Shown here: piece after piece, positions 1 to 9,133 of the stretch | How the letters are laid out: each line of letters opens with the position of its first letter | Position numbering within the stretch: the stretch's first letter is position 1 | Assembly: GCA_958450325.1 (NCBI GenBank) | Contig: OY288247.1 | Coordinates: forward strand, 14,622,429 to 14,686,428 | From: Agrostemma githago | Taxonomy: Eukaryota; Streptophyta; Magnoliopsida; Caryophyllales; Caryophyllaceae | Direction: 5' to 3' | Length of the DNA stretch: 64,000 nucleotides | Made by a program: the position numbers and the translations under genes | The notes under the pieces: generated by a model | Seen by the model: the letters and a program-made list of their open reading frames with translations, nothing else | The model's database searches: none | Told to the model about the DNA's origin: nothing

Positions 1-740
1 TATGTTATGGTTGGAAATATTATTTTCTGCAAAAACATTCTAATTTAAAAAAAGAACAACTCATTTAGTGCGTAATGTTCTTGCAGAATTGCAAGGTCAC
101 ACACTTTCAGTTGTATAGTCACACTCATTATGCTGTATAGTCACACTCATTATGTTGTAGAATCACGCAGCTGTACACTCATTATAGTCACATATTCAGT
201 TGTATAGTCATACTCATTATGTTGTATAGTCACACTCGCTATGTTGTAGAATCACGCAGCTGTAGAATACCTTAGGATTAGGGTATCATTCGTTGAATCA
301 TCTTCATCTTCATGCTTGTTTTATTTTTCATACCTTCTTTTTTTTGGTATTTATAAAATTATTCATCTTCATTATTTAAAAAAATGAAGGTTGAATATGG
401 ATGAATGGACGACTGTGACTTTCCTCAGTAACAACATTCTAAAAAAATGAAAGTATTAATCACATACAAAATTAAATAAACATTCATTAAATATTCAACC
501 TCCATTCATGTTGGTTTCTTTTATAGTTGATTTCATGTTTGTAAGACGCATTTAAAAATTCGGAAAATTACTGAAACGTTCTACTCTCCTATCACAAATA
601 TTACAACAGGTGATTGCTAGACGTAAAATGAGCGACTTCGATTCATCCAACAAAAAAAGAAGAATTTCTTCATCTTCAAGATTCGTTCATCCAAAAAAAA
701 TCTTCCAACTTCATTATCCAACAAAAAAACATTCTAATTA

Positions 741-905
741 ATATATGTTCTAGTTAGAAATATTATTTTGATTGACTATAAAAACATTTTAATTAAAAAA
801 AATAACAACTCATTTTGTGCGTAATGTTCTTGCAAAATTGCAAGGTCACACACTTTCAGTTGTATAGTCACACTCTTTATGCTGTATAGTCACACTCATT
901 ATGTT
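741..905 (+). repeat. Internal direct copy of the left terminus (bases 1-160)
   Basis: This stretch repeats bases 1-160 in the same orientation with small differences: a TAGAAATATTATTTT block, the CGTAATGTTCTTGCA block, then the same CACACTTTCAGTTGTATAGT series. It is followed at once by an inverted piece (about 910-925, ATTACGCACAAAATGAGTG). The left half therefore looks like two element ends nested or fused together. Confidence 0.6.
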
Positions 906-949
906 GACGTTCGACATTACGCACAAAATGAGTGTGATTCTACTGCATG

Positions 950-1860
950 GCAGTGTGACTATACAAAATGAAAAACCAAATTTTGTCCCGGTTATACAAT
1001 ATTAGGAGTGTGAGTGTGTGACTATACAACTTAGCTAGTGTGACTATACAACAAGACGAATGTGACTATACAAATACGACCACTTTTGGCTACAAACCAA
1101 TGGGTGCACAGCTGCGTGGTTTTAAAGATGGAAGGATAAGTGATTTTGCTATAGACCTCACGTGATTAATTATGAAACTAGAAAATAGCGATGGAAATAT
1201 ATTTACATTAGACAAAGATCATCCTTTACATATAGTAAGTCAAATGTAAAAATATTCTAACCAACCAAACATCCTTTACATATAGCACGTCTATCCTAAA
1301 GCAAACATTTTATCTCACATAAACATACAAGAGCTTAACGATGGTCTCCGGTACGTGCGCAACAATACGTTGTCCAATTACGTGGTCGGCCGCTGTATCT
1401 TCCACGACCTTCTTCTTTCCACCGTCCCTTTTACCAACATTCTTCTTTCCACCAACCATTTCGCTGCGACAAAACACACAATCAATCTAAATCACACAAT
1501 AAATATGCTATACAACTGAATATGTGACTACAATGATTGTACAGCTGTGTGATTGTAAAGCATAATGAATGTGACTATACAACTTTAACTGTTACTATAC
1601 AACATAAACATTGTGATCCTACAACATAATGATTGTGATCCTACAACATAACGAGTATGACTATACAACTTCAACTGTGTGATTATACAACTAAATTATA
1701 CTTATTTATACTTCAATCATCATTAGCAAAGATGATTACACACACTAATCCCTGCAAGTATTTGTGTGATTCTACAATATAATGAGTGTGACTATACAAC
1801 ATCAACTGTTTGACTATACAACCTAAAGTCTGTGACTACAAAACTGAAACCGTAAAATGG
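950..1860 (-). repeat. Dispersed minisatellite of about 21 bp (GTTGTATAGTCACACTCATT family)
   Basis: On the plus strand the motif TGTGACTATACAAC and variants (TGTGATTCTACAAC, GTGATCCTACAAC) recur many times at 950-1080, 1510-1700 and 1765-1835, and again inside both arms. Units are about 21 bp and degenerate. No coding potential was seen between them. Confidence 0.6.
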
Positions 1861-2319
1861 AAAATAAAAGTCATACAGTTAATTATACTTCAATCGTCAT
1901 TAGCAAAGTCACATTCATAATTAGAAAGATGATTATACATACGAATCAGAGCAAATTATTTAAACATTCATTAAGTATTCAACCTTCATTCATCCATATT
2001 CAACCTTCATTTTTTTTGGATAATGAAGATGAATAATTTTATAAATACAAAAAAAAGGTATGAAAAATAAAACAAGCATGAAGATGAAGATGATTCAACA
2101 AATGATACCTTAATCCCAAGGTATTCTACAGCTGCGTGATTCTACAACATAGCGAGTTTGACTATACAGCATAATGAGTATGACTATACAACTAAATATG
2201 TGACTACAATGAGTGTACAGCTGCGTGATTCTACAACATAATGAGTGTGACTATACAGCATAATGAGTGTGACTTTTGCAATTCTGCAAGAACATTACGC
2301 ATAAAATGACTTTTTCATC

Positions 2320-2560
2320 TTCATCTTCATCTTCACCTTCATCTTCAAGCTCCATTCATCCCACAAAAAAAGAACAACTTCATCTTCAAACTTCATCTTA
2401 AAGATGAAGTTTTTTTTTGAATAATGAAGATGAATAATTTTATAAATACCAAAAAAAAGAAGGTATGAAAAATAAAAAGAAGCTTGAAGAAGATGAAGAT
2501 GATCGAAGATGAAGATGATCGAAGATGAAGATGAAGATGAAGAAGAAGCTAAAAAAAATG
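2320..2560. repeat. CTTCAT/GAAGAT simple repeat plus a truncated third copy of the arm
   Basis: A CTTCATCTTCATCTTCA run (about 2326-2350) is followed by GAAGATGAAGATGAAG runs (about 2485-2550). Between them, 2410-2475 repeats the arm segment also found near 2017-2080 (AATGAAGATGAATAATTTTA then AAGGTATGAAAAATAAA). The 62-codon reading frame across it is acidic low-complexity and is not supported as a gene. Confidence 0.6.
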
Positions 2561-2602
2561 AAGATGATCAAAGTTTATGCATAAACATACCTTGGTATAA
2601 TT

Positions 2603-2667
2603 TGTTAACAAACCATCTCAACCAAAACCTTAAGGCGATGGTTGAAGGCCGTTTATATTCTATTACA
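2603..2667 (-). repeat. 3' LTR of the SMART element
   Basis: This 65-bp copy reads TGTTAACAAACC...TATTACA on the plus strand. It differs from its partner at 2810-2874 only near the outer end (ACA against ATA). It keeps intact TG...CA ends on the minus strand. Confidence 0.75.
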
Positions 2668-2796
2668 CCCCCTCACTCGAATGCCCTTTGGGCTTGAAGA
2701 GTGGTTAGTGCACACCGGCTCCCCCGTACCGTGTGCTGAGATTCCACTTGAAGTTCGCGATATTGGGGGCTGCCAGGGTTCGAACTCGTGACCTCT

Positions 2797-2809
2797 GGAT
2801 CTGATACCG
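2797..2809 (-). other. tRNA-iMet-type primer-binding site of the SMART element
   Basis: The minus strand reads CGGTATCAGATCC directly after the LTR end, with the core GGTATCAGA shared with canonical initiator-tRNA primer sites. A nearby GGGTTCGAACTC on the plus strand (about 2778) resembles a Pol III B box but has no partner A box at tRNA spacing. Confidence 0.65.
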
Positions 2810-2874
2810 TGTTAACAAACCATCTCAACCAAAACCTTAAGGCGATGGTTGAAGGCCGTTTATATTCTATTATA
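2810..2874 (-). repeat. 5' LTR of the SMART element
   Basis: This is the 65-bp partner of 2603-2667. On the minus strand its terminal TG has become TA. It abuts the primer-binding site at 2797-2809. Confidence 0.75.
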
Positions 2875-3237
2875 TTTATCCATCATGTTGTGTTAAAAAC
2901 GGAGTATGATCGGAGTTGTTGACGGAGTATGGTCGAAGTTATTAATGGAGCTTATTTGATGGGGTTTTGTTAGAGAGAGATGAATTGAATTAGGGAAATG
3001 AATTGAAAAGGAGATGGGAAGGGTAATAGGCGGGAGAGAGAGTAGAGGAGGGAAGTAATGAAGTGATTAGTGATGGTTGACGGCTGATGGCTGATGGCTG
3101 CAGCATGTGAGTCCCTTCTTTATTTTATTTTTTTATATAATTGAACCCCATCCATCCACCATCCATATTAGGATGAATGGATGGTTGAGATCAACACTAA
3201 GAAACTCTCCAAGAGTTGCTAACTCACTTGAACCCAC

Positions 3238-3238
<1 letters not shown>
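2875..3238. other. Intergenic stretch without a recognisable gene
   Basis: This is a purine-rich GAGAGA-type sequence followed by a small fold (CCATCCATATTAGGATGAATGG near 3155-3185 is partly self-complementary). It could be old promoter or 5' leader material, but no coding or element signature supports that. Confidence 0.4.

Positions 3239-3328
<90 letters not shown>
3239..3328. repeat. Compound microsatellite (CT)n(TA)n
   Basis: About 56 bp of CT dinucleotides with rare TAT interruptions run directly into about 34 bp of TA dinucleotides. The 81-codon frame through it is a microsatellite artefact. Confidence 0.95.
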
Positions 3329-3331
<3 letters not shown>

Positions 3332-3723
3332 CATATGTCTGTTATGTCGTAAGTTGTAATCCCGAGCAGTTTTTGTGGCGTGGATTGTCAATGCTTAAAG
3401 TTCAGTGCTGCGTTTGCTTCGCAATTTGAAAGCCTGCATTTTATGTCTTGAATGTAGGAGATTCATATTGTTAAAACCTATGAATATTATGCTACCCAAG
3501 ACGATTGGAGAAGTATATGTAACATGAATATCTCAGTTAAAGAACATGCCGGCTGTGATGAGAACTTCCAGATGGAAGCTTTTGTTTTAGCAGTTTGATA
3601 CCAAGATCAGGAAATCTGAACATGGTGTCCTATGAATATTGCATGGTCTTCATAGTATACTTCTGTTATGTGATTGTGGTCATATCAATACCATTTCAAG
3701 CTCAATATTCGCTCATATTTCAG

Positions 3724-3807
3724 GTTCAGCTATGTCGGGAGAAGAAATCAGGGAATGTTTATGCCATGAAAAAATTGAAGAAATCTGAAATGCTTAGCAG
3801 AGGACAG
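3724..3807 (+). pseudogene. NDR kinase exon: beta-3 strand and ATP-binding lysine
   Basis: Twenty-eight codons in phase 0, starting VQLCREKKSGN and ending EMLSRGQ. It is preceded by TTTCAG and followed by GTAAAG. The Lys in YAMK is the expected ATP anchor. The following intron is 4.4 kb because of the inserted repeats. Confidence 0.88.
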
Positions 3808-4219
3808 GTAAAGTTCTTTATCGTAGTGATTTAAAACCATGTTATTTTGATACAATCCACGTCTCATGATTGTCTCGGAATGCAACATGTCATTAAAATG
3901 TGATTTCTCCTTTTGAATTGTCTTTGAGCTGCACCTATATGTGTACAAAACCACCTCTGCAACCCTATTTCTAACAGAAATTATGTTATAATTTTAGTTT
4001 ATGTTGACTGCAACTCCTTCAAACTATACCATTTGAGTAATCAGCTAATCTCATTTTCTCAATGATTTACTGTATCTATAATCTTATAAATGCATGAAGT
4101 TTGGAACCCCCCCACTATTCCCTTTTGAACAGTAACCTTCCTGTGCTTCTCACGTGCTGCTCTGCTGCCCTCTTCCCCGCTTCTTCATCCGCTGCTTCTT
4201 CATTCGCTGCTGATCCTTC

Positions 4220-4575
4220 GGTTCTTCCTCCCTCCTTCGTCCCTCTTCCTGCGTTCCTTCTCTGGCGGGTCTTCTTCCTCCCTTCTCTCCTGCGTTCGTC
4301 TTCTGCGTTGCTTTTGATTCTCGGTGGGTTTGCTTCCTTTTTAATCAGTTTAGGGGTTCTTTTGTTTGGGTTCTGTGCTTCCCGATTGTTGCCCCTCTCG
4401 GCTCTTCCTCCTTCCTTCTTTCCTCTTCCTGCGTTCCTTTTCTGGCGGATCTTCTTCCTCCCTTCTCTCCTGCATTCCTCTTTTGCGTTGCTTTTGATTC
4501 CTGGTGAGTCCACTTCCTTTGTAATCAGTTTAGGGGTTATTTTGTTTGGGTTTTGTTGTTCTCGATTGTTGCCCC
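4220..4575. repeat. Tandem duplication of about 175 bp in the kinase intron
   Basis: Two adjacent copies both run from CTCTTCCTGCGTTCCTT through GCGTTGCTTTTGATTC and AATCAGTTTAGGGGTT to CGATTGTTGCCCCTCTC. The copies are about 4224-4397 and 4398-4575. Reading frames of more than 200 codons exist on both strands here, which reflects repeat composition rather than genes. A G-run at about 4598-4607 follows. Confidence 0.75.
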
Positions 4576-4749
4576 TCTCCGACCTCTGCATTGTCTTGGG
4601 GGGGGGGGTATGCGCCTTAGGTTGTTTGTTGTCTTCCGTGTTTCTCGATTTGTTGTTTCGGTTTGGTTGTCTGAGCCTGACTTTTCGGGTGATGCGTTCA
4701 ATTTTTGGGCAGTTTGTGGGTGTGTTGCTATGGGTTATGTGAGTTTGCA

Positions 4750-6965
4750 TCTAGGGTTTTCAGTTCTGGGGTCTGGTTTGGCTTCCAGGTATCATTTTTT
4801 ATTTGTTTGCTTCGATTGTAGCTTTCGGGTGCAGGTCTGGGTCGCTCCCAATTCTTTTGGTGTCGTGGCGTCGCGTTTCGGAACTGAATTTTCAGTAGCT
4901 GTGAATGTATAGGGGTGAGTGCAGCTTTGGTTTTCGGTTTTCATCGAATGGTTATAACCTATGTTTCGTTTTCCAATTGTTTGGGTGTCGTAGCGTCGCG
5001 TTTCGGAACGGTATGTGTCAGTGGTTGTCAGTGTCTGGGGATGAATGCGACTTTGGTATCCGGTTTCCGTAGGTTTAGTATACGTCTGGACCATACCCAT
5101 CTGTTTTGATGTCGTAGCGTCGCGTTTCGGAACTGGCTCGTAAGTGGGTTTTAGTGTCTGATGGCGATTGCAGCTTCCGTTTTTGGTTTTGGTTTGTTGG
5201 TTATAGGCCTGGACCGTTCTCATTGTATTTTGTCTAGGGGCGGCTGTAGCTGTGTTTTCCAATTGTTTTGGGTGTCGCAGCATCGCGTTCCGGAATGGAC
5301 TTTATCAGTGGTTGTCGGCGCCTTGGTGCGACTGCGACTTTGTTTTTCGGTTTTCGTATGTTTATTATACGTCTGGACCATGCCCATCTGTTTCTAGGGT
5401 TTTCAGTTCTGGGGTCTGGTTTGGCTTCCAGGTATCATTTATGCTTTGTTTGCTTCGATTGTAGCTTTCGAGTACAGGTCTGGGCCGTTCCCAATTCTTT
5501 TGGTGTCGTAGCGTCGCGTTTAAGAACGAAATTTTCAGTAGCTGTGAATGTATAGGGGTGATTGCAGCTTTAGTTTTCGGTTTTTATCAAATGGTTATAA
5601 CCTATCGTTCATTTTCCAATTGTTTTGGGTGTCGTAGCGTCGCGTTTCGGAACGGACTTTATCAGTGGTTGTCAGTGTCTGAGGACGACTTCGACTTTGG
5701 TATCCGGTTTCCGTAGGTTTAGTATACGTCTTGACCATACCCATCTGTTTTGATGTCGTAGCGTCGGGTTTCGGAACTGGCTCTTAAGTGGGTTTAAGTG
5801 TCTGATGATGATTGCAACTTTCGTTTTTGGTTTTGGTTTGTTGGTTATAGGCCTGGACCGTTCTCATTGTATTTCGTCTATGGGCGGCTGTTGCTGCGTT
5901 TTCCAATTGCTTTGGGTGTCGCAGCATCGCGTTGCGGAACGGACTTTATCAGTTGTTGTCACTGCCTGGGTGCGACTGTGACTTTGGTTTTCGGTTTCCG
6001 TATGTTTATTGTATGTCTGGACCATACCCATCTGTTTTTGTGTCGTAGCGTCGCGTTTCGAAACTGGCTCTTAGGTGGATTTGAGTGTCTGTTGGCGATT
6101 GCAACTTTGGTTTTTGGTTTTGGTTTACTGGTTATAGGCCTGGACCGTTCTCATTTTAGTTCGCCTATAAGCGACTGTAGCTGCGCTACCTCAAGAAGAA
6201 GGTTCTGATCTCGGTTTTCTTTGATTGGTTATAGGTCTGGACTGTCTCCAATTATTTTGGTGTCGTGGCGTCGCGTCTCGGATCTGACTTCTTCAGTGCT
6301 TTGGGATGTCAAGCGGCGAGTATTGCACCATTAGTGTGTCTGGGGGCGATCGTAGCGACGACGCCACAGAGGTGGGAACAACTCGGTTTTCGTTGGTTGG
6401 TTATGTGTCTGTACTGTTTCAAAATATTTTGGTGTCGTAGCGTCGCGTTTCGGAACTAACCTTTTTGGTTGTTTGGGATGTATAGGGGCGATTGTTGCAG
6501 CACTTGCTTTCAGTTTTTGTAGATTGGTCATACAAAAGGGTTTGTTTAAATTTGTTTCGTGTGTTGTTTCGTCGCGATTCAGACCGGACTTTATCACTTA
6601 TCAGTGGCTGTGAACGCCTCGGGGCGTCTGCAACTTTCGATTTCGGTTTTCGTGGATTGGTTGTAGTTCTGTATCGTAAAGTGATCATTTTGGTGTCGTA
6701 GCGTTGAGTTTTGGAACAGACCTTCTTCAATTGATTGGAATGTCTAGGGGCGACTGCATCACTGGTTTTGGTCTTTTGTAAGTTGGTTACTATCAATGGC
6801 TCGTCTTGGTTTGATTTGGGCGTCGTACCGTCGTGACTCAGGACGACATTTATCGGTGGTGTTGAACATATTGGGCCGACGTCAACATGTGCCTTCGGTC
6901 TTTGTGCTTTGGTTATATGCCTGGACCATTTCCACATGTCCTCGGGTCGTATCGTTTTGTTTCGC
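4750..6965. repeat. Array of about 125-bp units (GTCGTAGCGTCGCG repeat) with a 644-bp higher-order period
   Basis: The core GTCGTAGCGTCGCGTTTCGG or a variant occurs near 4862, 4988, 5112, 5272, 5504, 5630, 5753, 5917, 6040, 6260, 6432, 6562, 6693, 6819 and 6945. Spacing is usually 123-131 bp. Units also share TGGTTATAGGCCTGGACC and GGTTTTCGGTTT segments. A larger block recurs: TTTTCAGTTCTGGGGTCTGG stands at about 4758 and again at about 5402, giving a period near 644 bp. Units become more divergent towards 6965. Open frames of 60-220 codons on both strands are products of the array. Confidence 0.85.
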
Positions 6966-7026
6966 GAAAGGGGTAACCAGTGTGTTTGGATGTCTAGAGG
7001 TGGTTCCAACATTGATTTTTGCCCTG

Positions 7027-7160
7027 TGTACTCTCTTTTTGGCCCGACCTGGGTATTGTGGCCACATGACTTATCTTTGGATCTTGGCATAGTCGTGTCG
7101 TCTTGTTGGTGGAGTGGTAGTCTATTTGAGTTGACTGGTTATTTGGTAGGCTGATGCGTT
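7027..7160 (+). repeat. Conserved non-coding block shared with 47096-47230
   Basis: Both places carry CTCTTTNTNGCCCG, GGGTATTGTGG, ATGATTTATCTTT-like text, GGAGTGGTAGTCNATTTGAG and ACTGGTTATTTGGTAG in the same order and spacing, about 80-85% alike by eye. This links the kinase-intron insert to the modular repeat domain near 47 kb. Confidence 0.75.
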
Positions 7161-7205
7161 TCTTTCTTTGTTTTCTGTTTTTGTAGTCTGCTGCTGCGCT
7201 GACAC

Positions 7206-7757
7206 GTGATGGAAGGTGCTCACGATTTTGGAACCTGTGTAGCTGGGAATGCCTGTGTGGCTCGTGTTCCCGATACCGGTGCTTGTGCTGCTGAATATGT
7301 GTATCCTGCTAGGTGTATTGTTGATGACATGTCATATCACATACAGCACACGCGCTTGGCGACGAGGCTCCACGTGATACTGAAGGACAGGCTTAGGAAG
7401 CTAGGCTATCCAATAGTGTATTTGGGCCCTGTACTTAGGCGGCAAGGTGTTGCTTTCAACAGAGCTATATTCTTAGAGCTTGGCGAAGGTCTGGACAACT
7501 TCTGCCATGCTTTTAGGCTTGAAAATCTCTTCCGAGAACATGGCTACGGGAAGGAGCATATCTCTGAACAGACCGATAGTTTTGGTGGCATTCGTTTGTG
7601 GACTGCAACGCGGGAGGACAGTGAGTGCTTACCAGGACAAATGCAGTTCCAGTTCTTACCGGACGCCATTAGAGCGGCTACAAATTCTGAGGCGTGCCAT
7701 GACAATGATAATGAGTTTGAGATTTTGTTGGATGCACTGCTAACCCTGTATCCGTGA
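7206..7757 (+). CDS. Unidentified 183-codon ORF of a repeat-associated family
   Basis: I do not recognise this protein. The frame runs from MMEGAHDFGT to a stop after LLDALLTLYP, and its codon use looks more natural than the surrounding array. Features are EYVYPARCIVDDMSYHIQ at about residues 37-54, a basic segment RLHVILKDRLRKLGYPIVYL, then an acidic C-terminal part. Relatives are seen in two other places. The minus-strand frame at 44034-44225 has EYLYPPQCIIENMPY. The frame ending at 47763 has the same 48-residue distance from an ED pair to the stop, ending DVLVQLCP. A TTTTTGTAG splice-acceptor-like site lies just upstream at about 7185, so the true first codon may be in an earlier exon. No transposase motif is visible. 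It could be a gene carried by a transposon or a retroposed host gene. Confidence 0.45.
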   Translation: MMEGAHDFGTCVAGNACVARVPDTGACAAEYVYPARCIVDDMSYHIQHTRLATRLHVILKDRLRKLGYPIVYLGPVLRRQGVAFNRAIFLELGEGLDNFCHAFRLENLFREHGYGKEHISEQTDSFGGIRLWTATREDSECLPGQMQFQFLPDAIRAATNSEACHDNDNEFEILLDALLTLYP

Positions 7758-8178
7758 CTATTTATGTGGTGTGCTGACGTATGCTTTCTGTCTTTACCTT
7801 TGGGCAAAGACTTCATTGCCTAGTAGGTTGTGTAATAAGGACCAATATATGTTTAAAGAAGAAACTCAATTTGTTCTGTTAATCTTGAACATTCTGTAAA
7901 CCATCAACCATGTACATCGCTTTTGCTTGATTTGCCAGTGTACTTTATATGGTCTGTTTCGGTTTGCTTTGGAAAACGCTTGTTGATCTGTTCTTTCACC
8001 ATAAGAAAGAGACACTTGTTATGCATAGACGAGTTACTTGGGTGTCTTAGTCTGACAATTGACAAGTAAACAATTCTATTAGGATCTGTAGAATGTACGG
8101 AGTATTTTTCTTAAACTGATTCTAATTAACTTCGTGTTGGATTATCTGGTTTCACCCTTAACATTCTATTGTGTTTAG
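7758..8178 (+). other. Rest of the kinase intron, no gene seen
   Basis: AT-rich intron sequence ending in the acceptor TGTTTAG at 8178. No element ends or ORFs were recognised. Confidence 0.5.
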
Positions 8179-8339
8179 GTGGAGCACGTCAGAGCTGAAA
8201 GGAACTTGCTCGCTGAAGTTGACAGTCACTGCATAGTAAAATTATATTACTCATTTCAAGATGATGAATATCTGTATCTAATTATGGAATATCTCCCTGG
8301 TGGTGACATGATGACACTTCTGAAGAGAGAAGACATATT
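8179..8339 (+). pseudogene. NDR kinase exon, 5' part, cut by copia insertion
   Basis: The exon starts after TGTTTAG with VEHVRAERNLLAEV and runs to LKREDI, including the hinge segment LIMEYLPGGDMM typical of NDR kinases. It stops at the retroelement target site ATATT (8335-8339). Reading on into the LTR gives a few foreign residues and a stop. Confidence 0.9.
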
Positions 8340-8584
8340 TATTAGACAAGTATGCTTGAATGAGTGAATATTATTAATAAAGAATCAAGTATAAATACAA
8401 GTAATGAACATGAGGCTAACACATACATAAGCCGTAACCTAGTATCTAAAGGATTATACAATTACCTAAATACTAGAGATATCATATCTACAATTAAGGA
8501 GAATATCCTAAGAATATCCTAAGAATATGAGAATATACTATTGAGAATATACTATGAAGTTATCCTGTATCTTTATCCTTAACA
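8340..8584 (-). repeat. 3' LTR of the copia element
   Basis: 245 bp, reading TGTTAAGGATAAAGATACAG on the minus strand and ending CTTGTCTAATA. It carries one extra AAGAATATCCT unit compared with the other LTR. Confidence 0.92.
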
Positions 8585-8589
8585 CGCTC

Positions 8590-9091
8590 CCTCAAGGAGG
8601 ACGTTCCAAGGGAAAGTCCGATCTTGCGTATGAGAGGCTCGAAGTCCGGCCGCGGAAGGGGCTTTGTAAGAGGATCGGCGAGTTGGTCGGACGAGGAAAT
8701 GTGCTGAACGCGGAGGCATATTGTTAACGTGATCACGAACAAAGTAGAAAGCAAGTGCAACGTGCTTCATTTTTGAGTGGAAGACTAGATTTGCGGCAAA
8801 GGTTGTAGCACCAAGATTGTCGCTAAAAATAACAGGAGGAGAAGAAACGGTGAACCGAAGCTCGGACAAAAGTGACTGGAGCCACATTAGTTCCATCGTA
8901 GTAGTAGCAACGGCCCGAAACTCGGCTTCAGTGGTGGAGAGAGCAACTGCTTGTTGCTTACGGGAGGACCAAGAAATTGGATTCCGTCCTAAGTAAATAA
9001 TGAAACCAGTTGTAGATACATAGGATTTTCTGTCACCTGCCCAATCAGAGTCACAAAAAGCGTGAAGCGATAACGGAGAACTGCGAAACAA
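8590..9091 (-). pseudogene. Copia RNase H domain
   Basis: The minus-strand frame has AFCDSDWAGDRKSYVSTTGF, SWSSRKQQAVALSTTEAEF and MELMWLQSLL, the canonical copia RNase H pattern. It is separated from the RT frame by a shift at about 9100-9134. After KMKHVALAFYFVRDHV the frame shifts again just before the polypurine tract. Confidence 0.9.
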
Positions 9092-9133
9092 ATTGATACC
9101 AACCTGGAGAGTGCCTTTAAGCTACCGAAGTAG

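Larger units (their letters stand above)
61..2310. mobile_element. Long-terminal-inverted-repeat element (foldback/MULE-like), non-coding
   Basis: The arms at about 61-405 and 1990-2310 are inverted copies of each other, roughly 330 bp long and about 95% identical by eye. Both begin with a GCGTAATGTTCTTGCAGAAT block. They then run through the same series of GTATAGTCACACTCATTATG units, a GAATCACGCAGCTGTAGAA block and a CTTCATCTTCATG stretch. The spacer (406-1989) has no convincing ORF. Long arms with a non-coding spacer suit a non-autonomous MULE or foldback element. No clean target-site duplication was found, so the outer ends are uncertain. Confidence 0.6.
2603..2874 (-). mobile_element. Miniature LTR retrotransposon (SMART/TRIM type), 272 bp
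   Basis: Two direct repeats of 65 bp (2603-2667 and 2810-2874) bracket a 142-bp interior. Read on the minus strand, the LTR starts TGTAATAGAA (TATAATAGAA in the upstream copy) and ends GTTTGTTAACA. The upstream LTR is followed directly by CGGTATCAGATCC, close to the initiator-tRNA primer site TGGTATCAGAGC. The downstream LTR is preceded by the purine tract GAGTGAGGGGGTG. LTR, PBS, PPT, LTR within 272 bp matches the SMART/TRIM class. The element has no coding capacity. The 5-bp flanks do not match exactly. Confidence 0.8.

Noticed and set aside
2509..2697. 62-codon acidic frame
   Set aside because: The first half is GAAGAT simple repeat and the second half is SMART LTR sequence.
2770..2800. 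tRNA-like B box GGGTTCGAACTC suggesting a SINE or tRNA gene
   Set aside because: No A box at proper distance, no cloverleaf and no poly-A or T tail; the LTR/PBS/PPT layout explains the element better.
4101..4750. Reading frames above 200 codons on both strands
   Set aside because: They overlap each other across a 175-bp tandem duplication with biased composition. Neither resembles a protein family, and the repeat explains both.
4792..7092. Several frames of 60-220 codons in the 125-bp array
   Set aside because: The repeat period carries open frames through successive units on both strands; peptides are just translated repeat.
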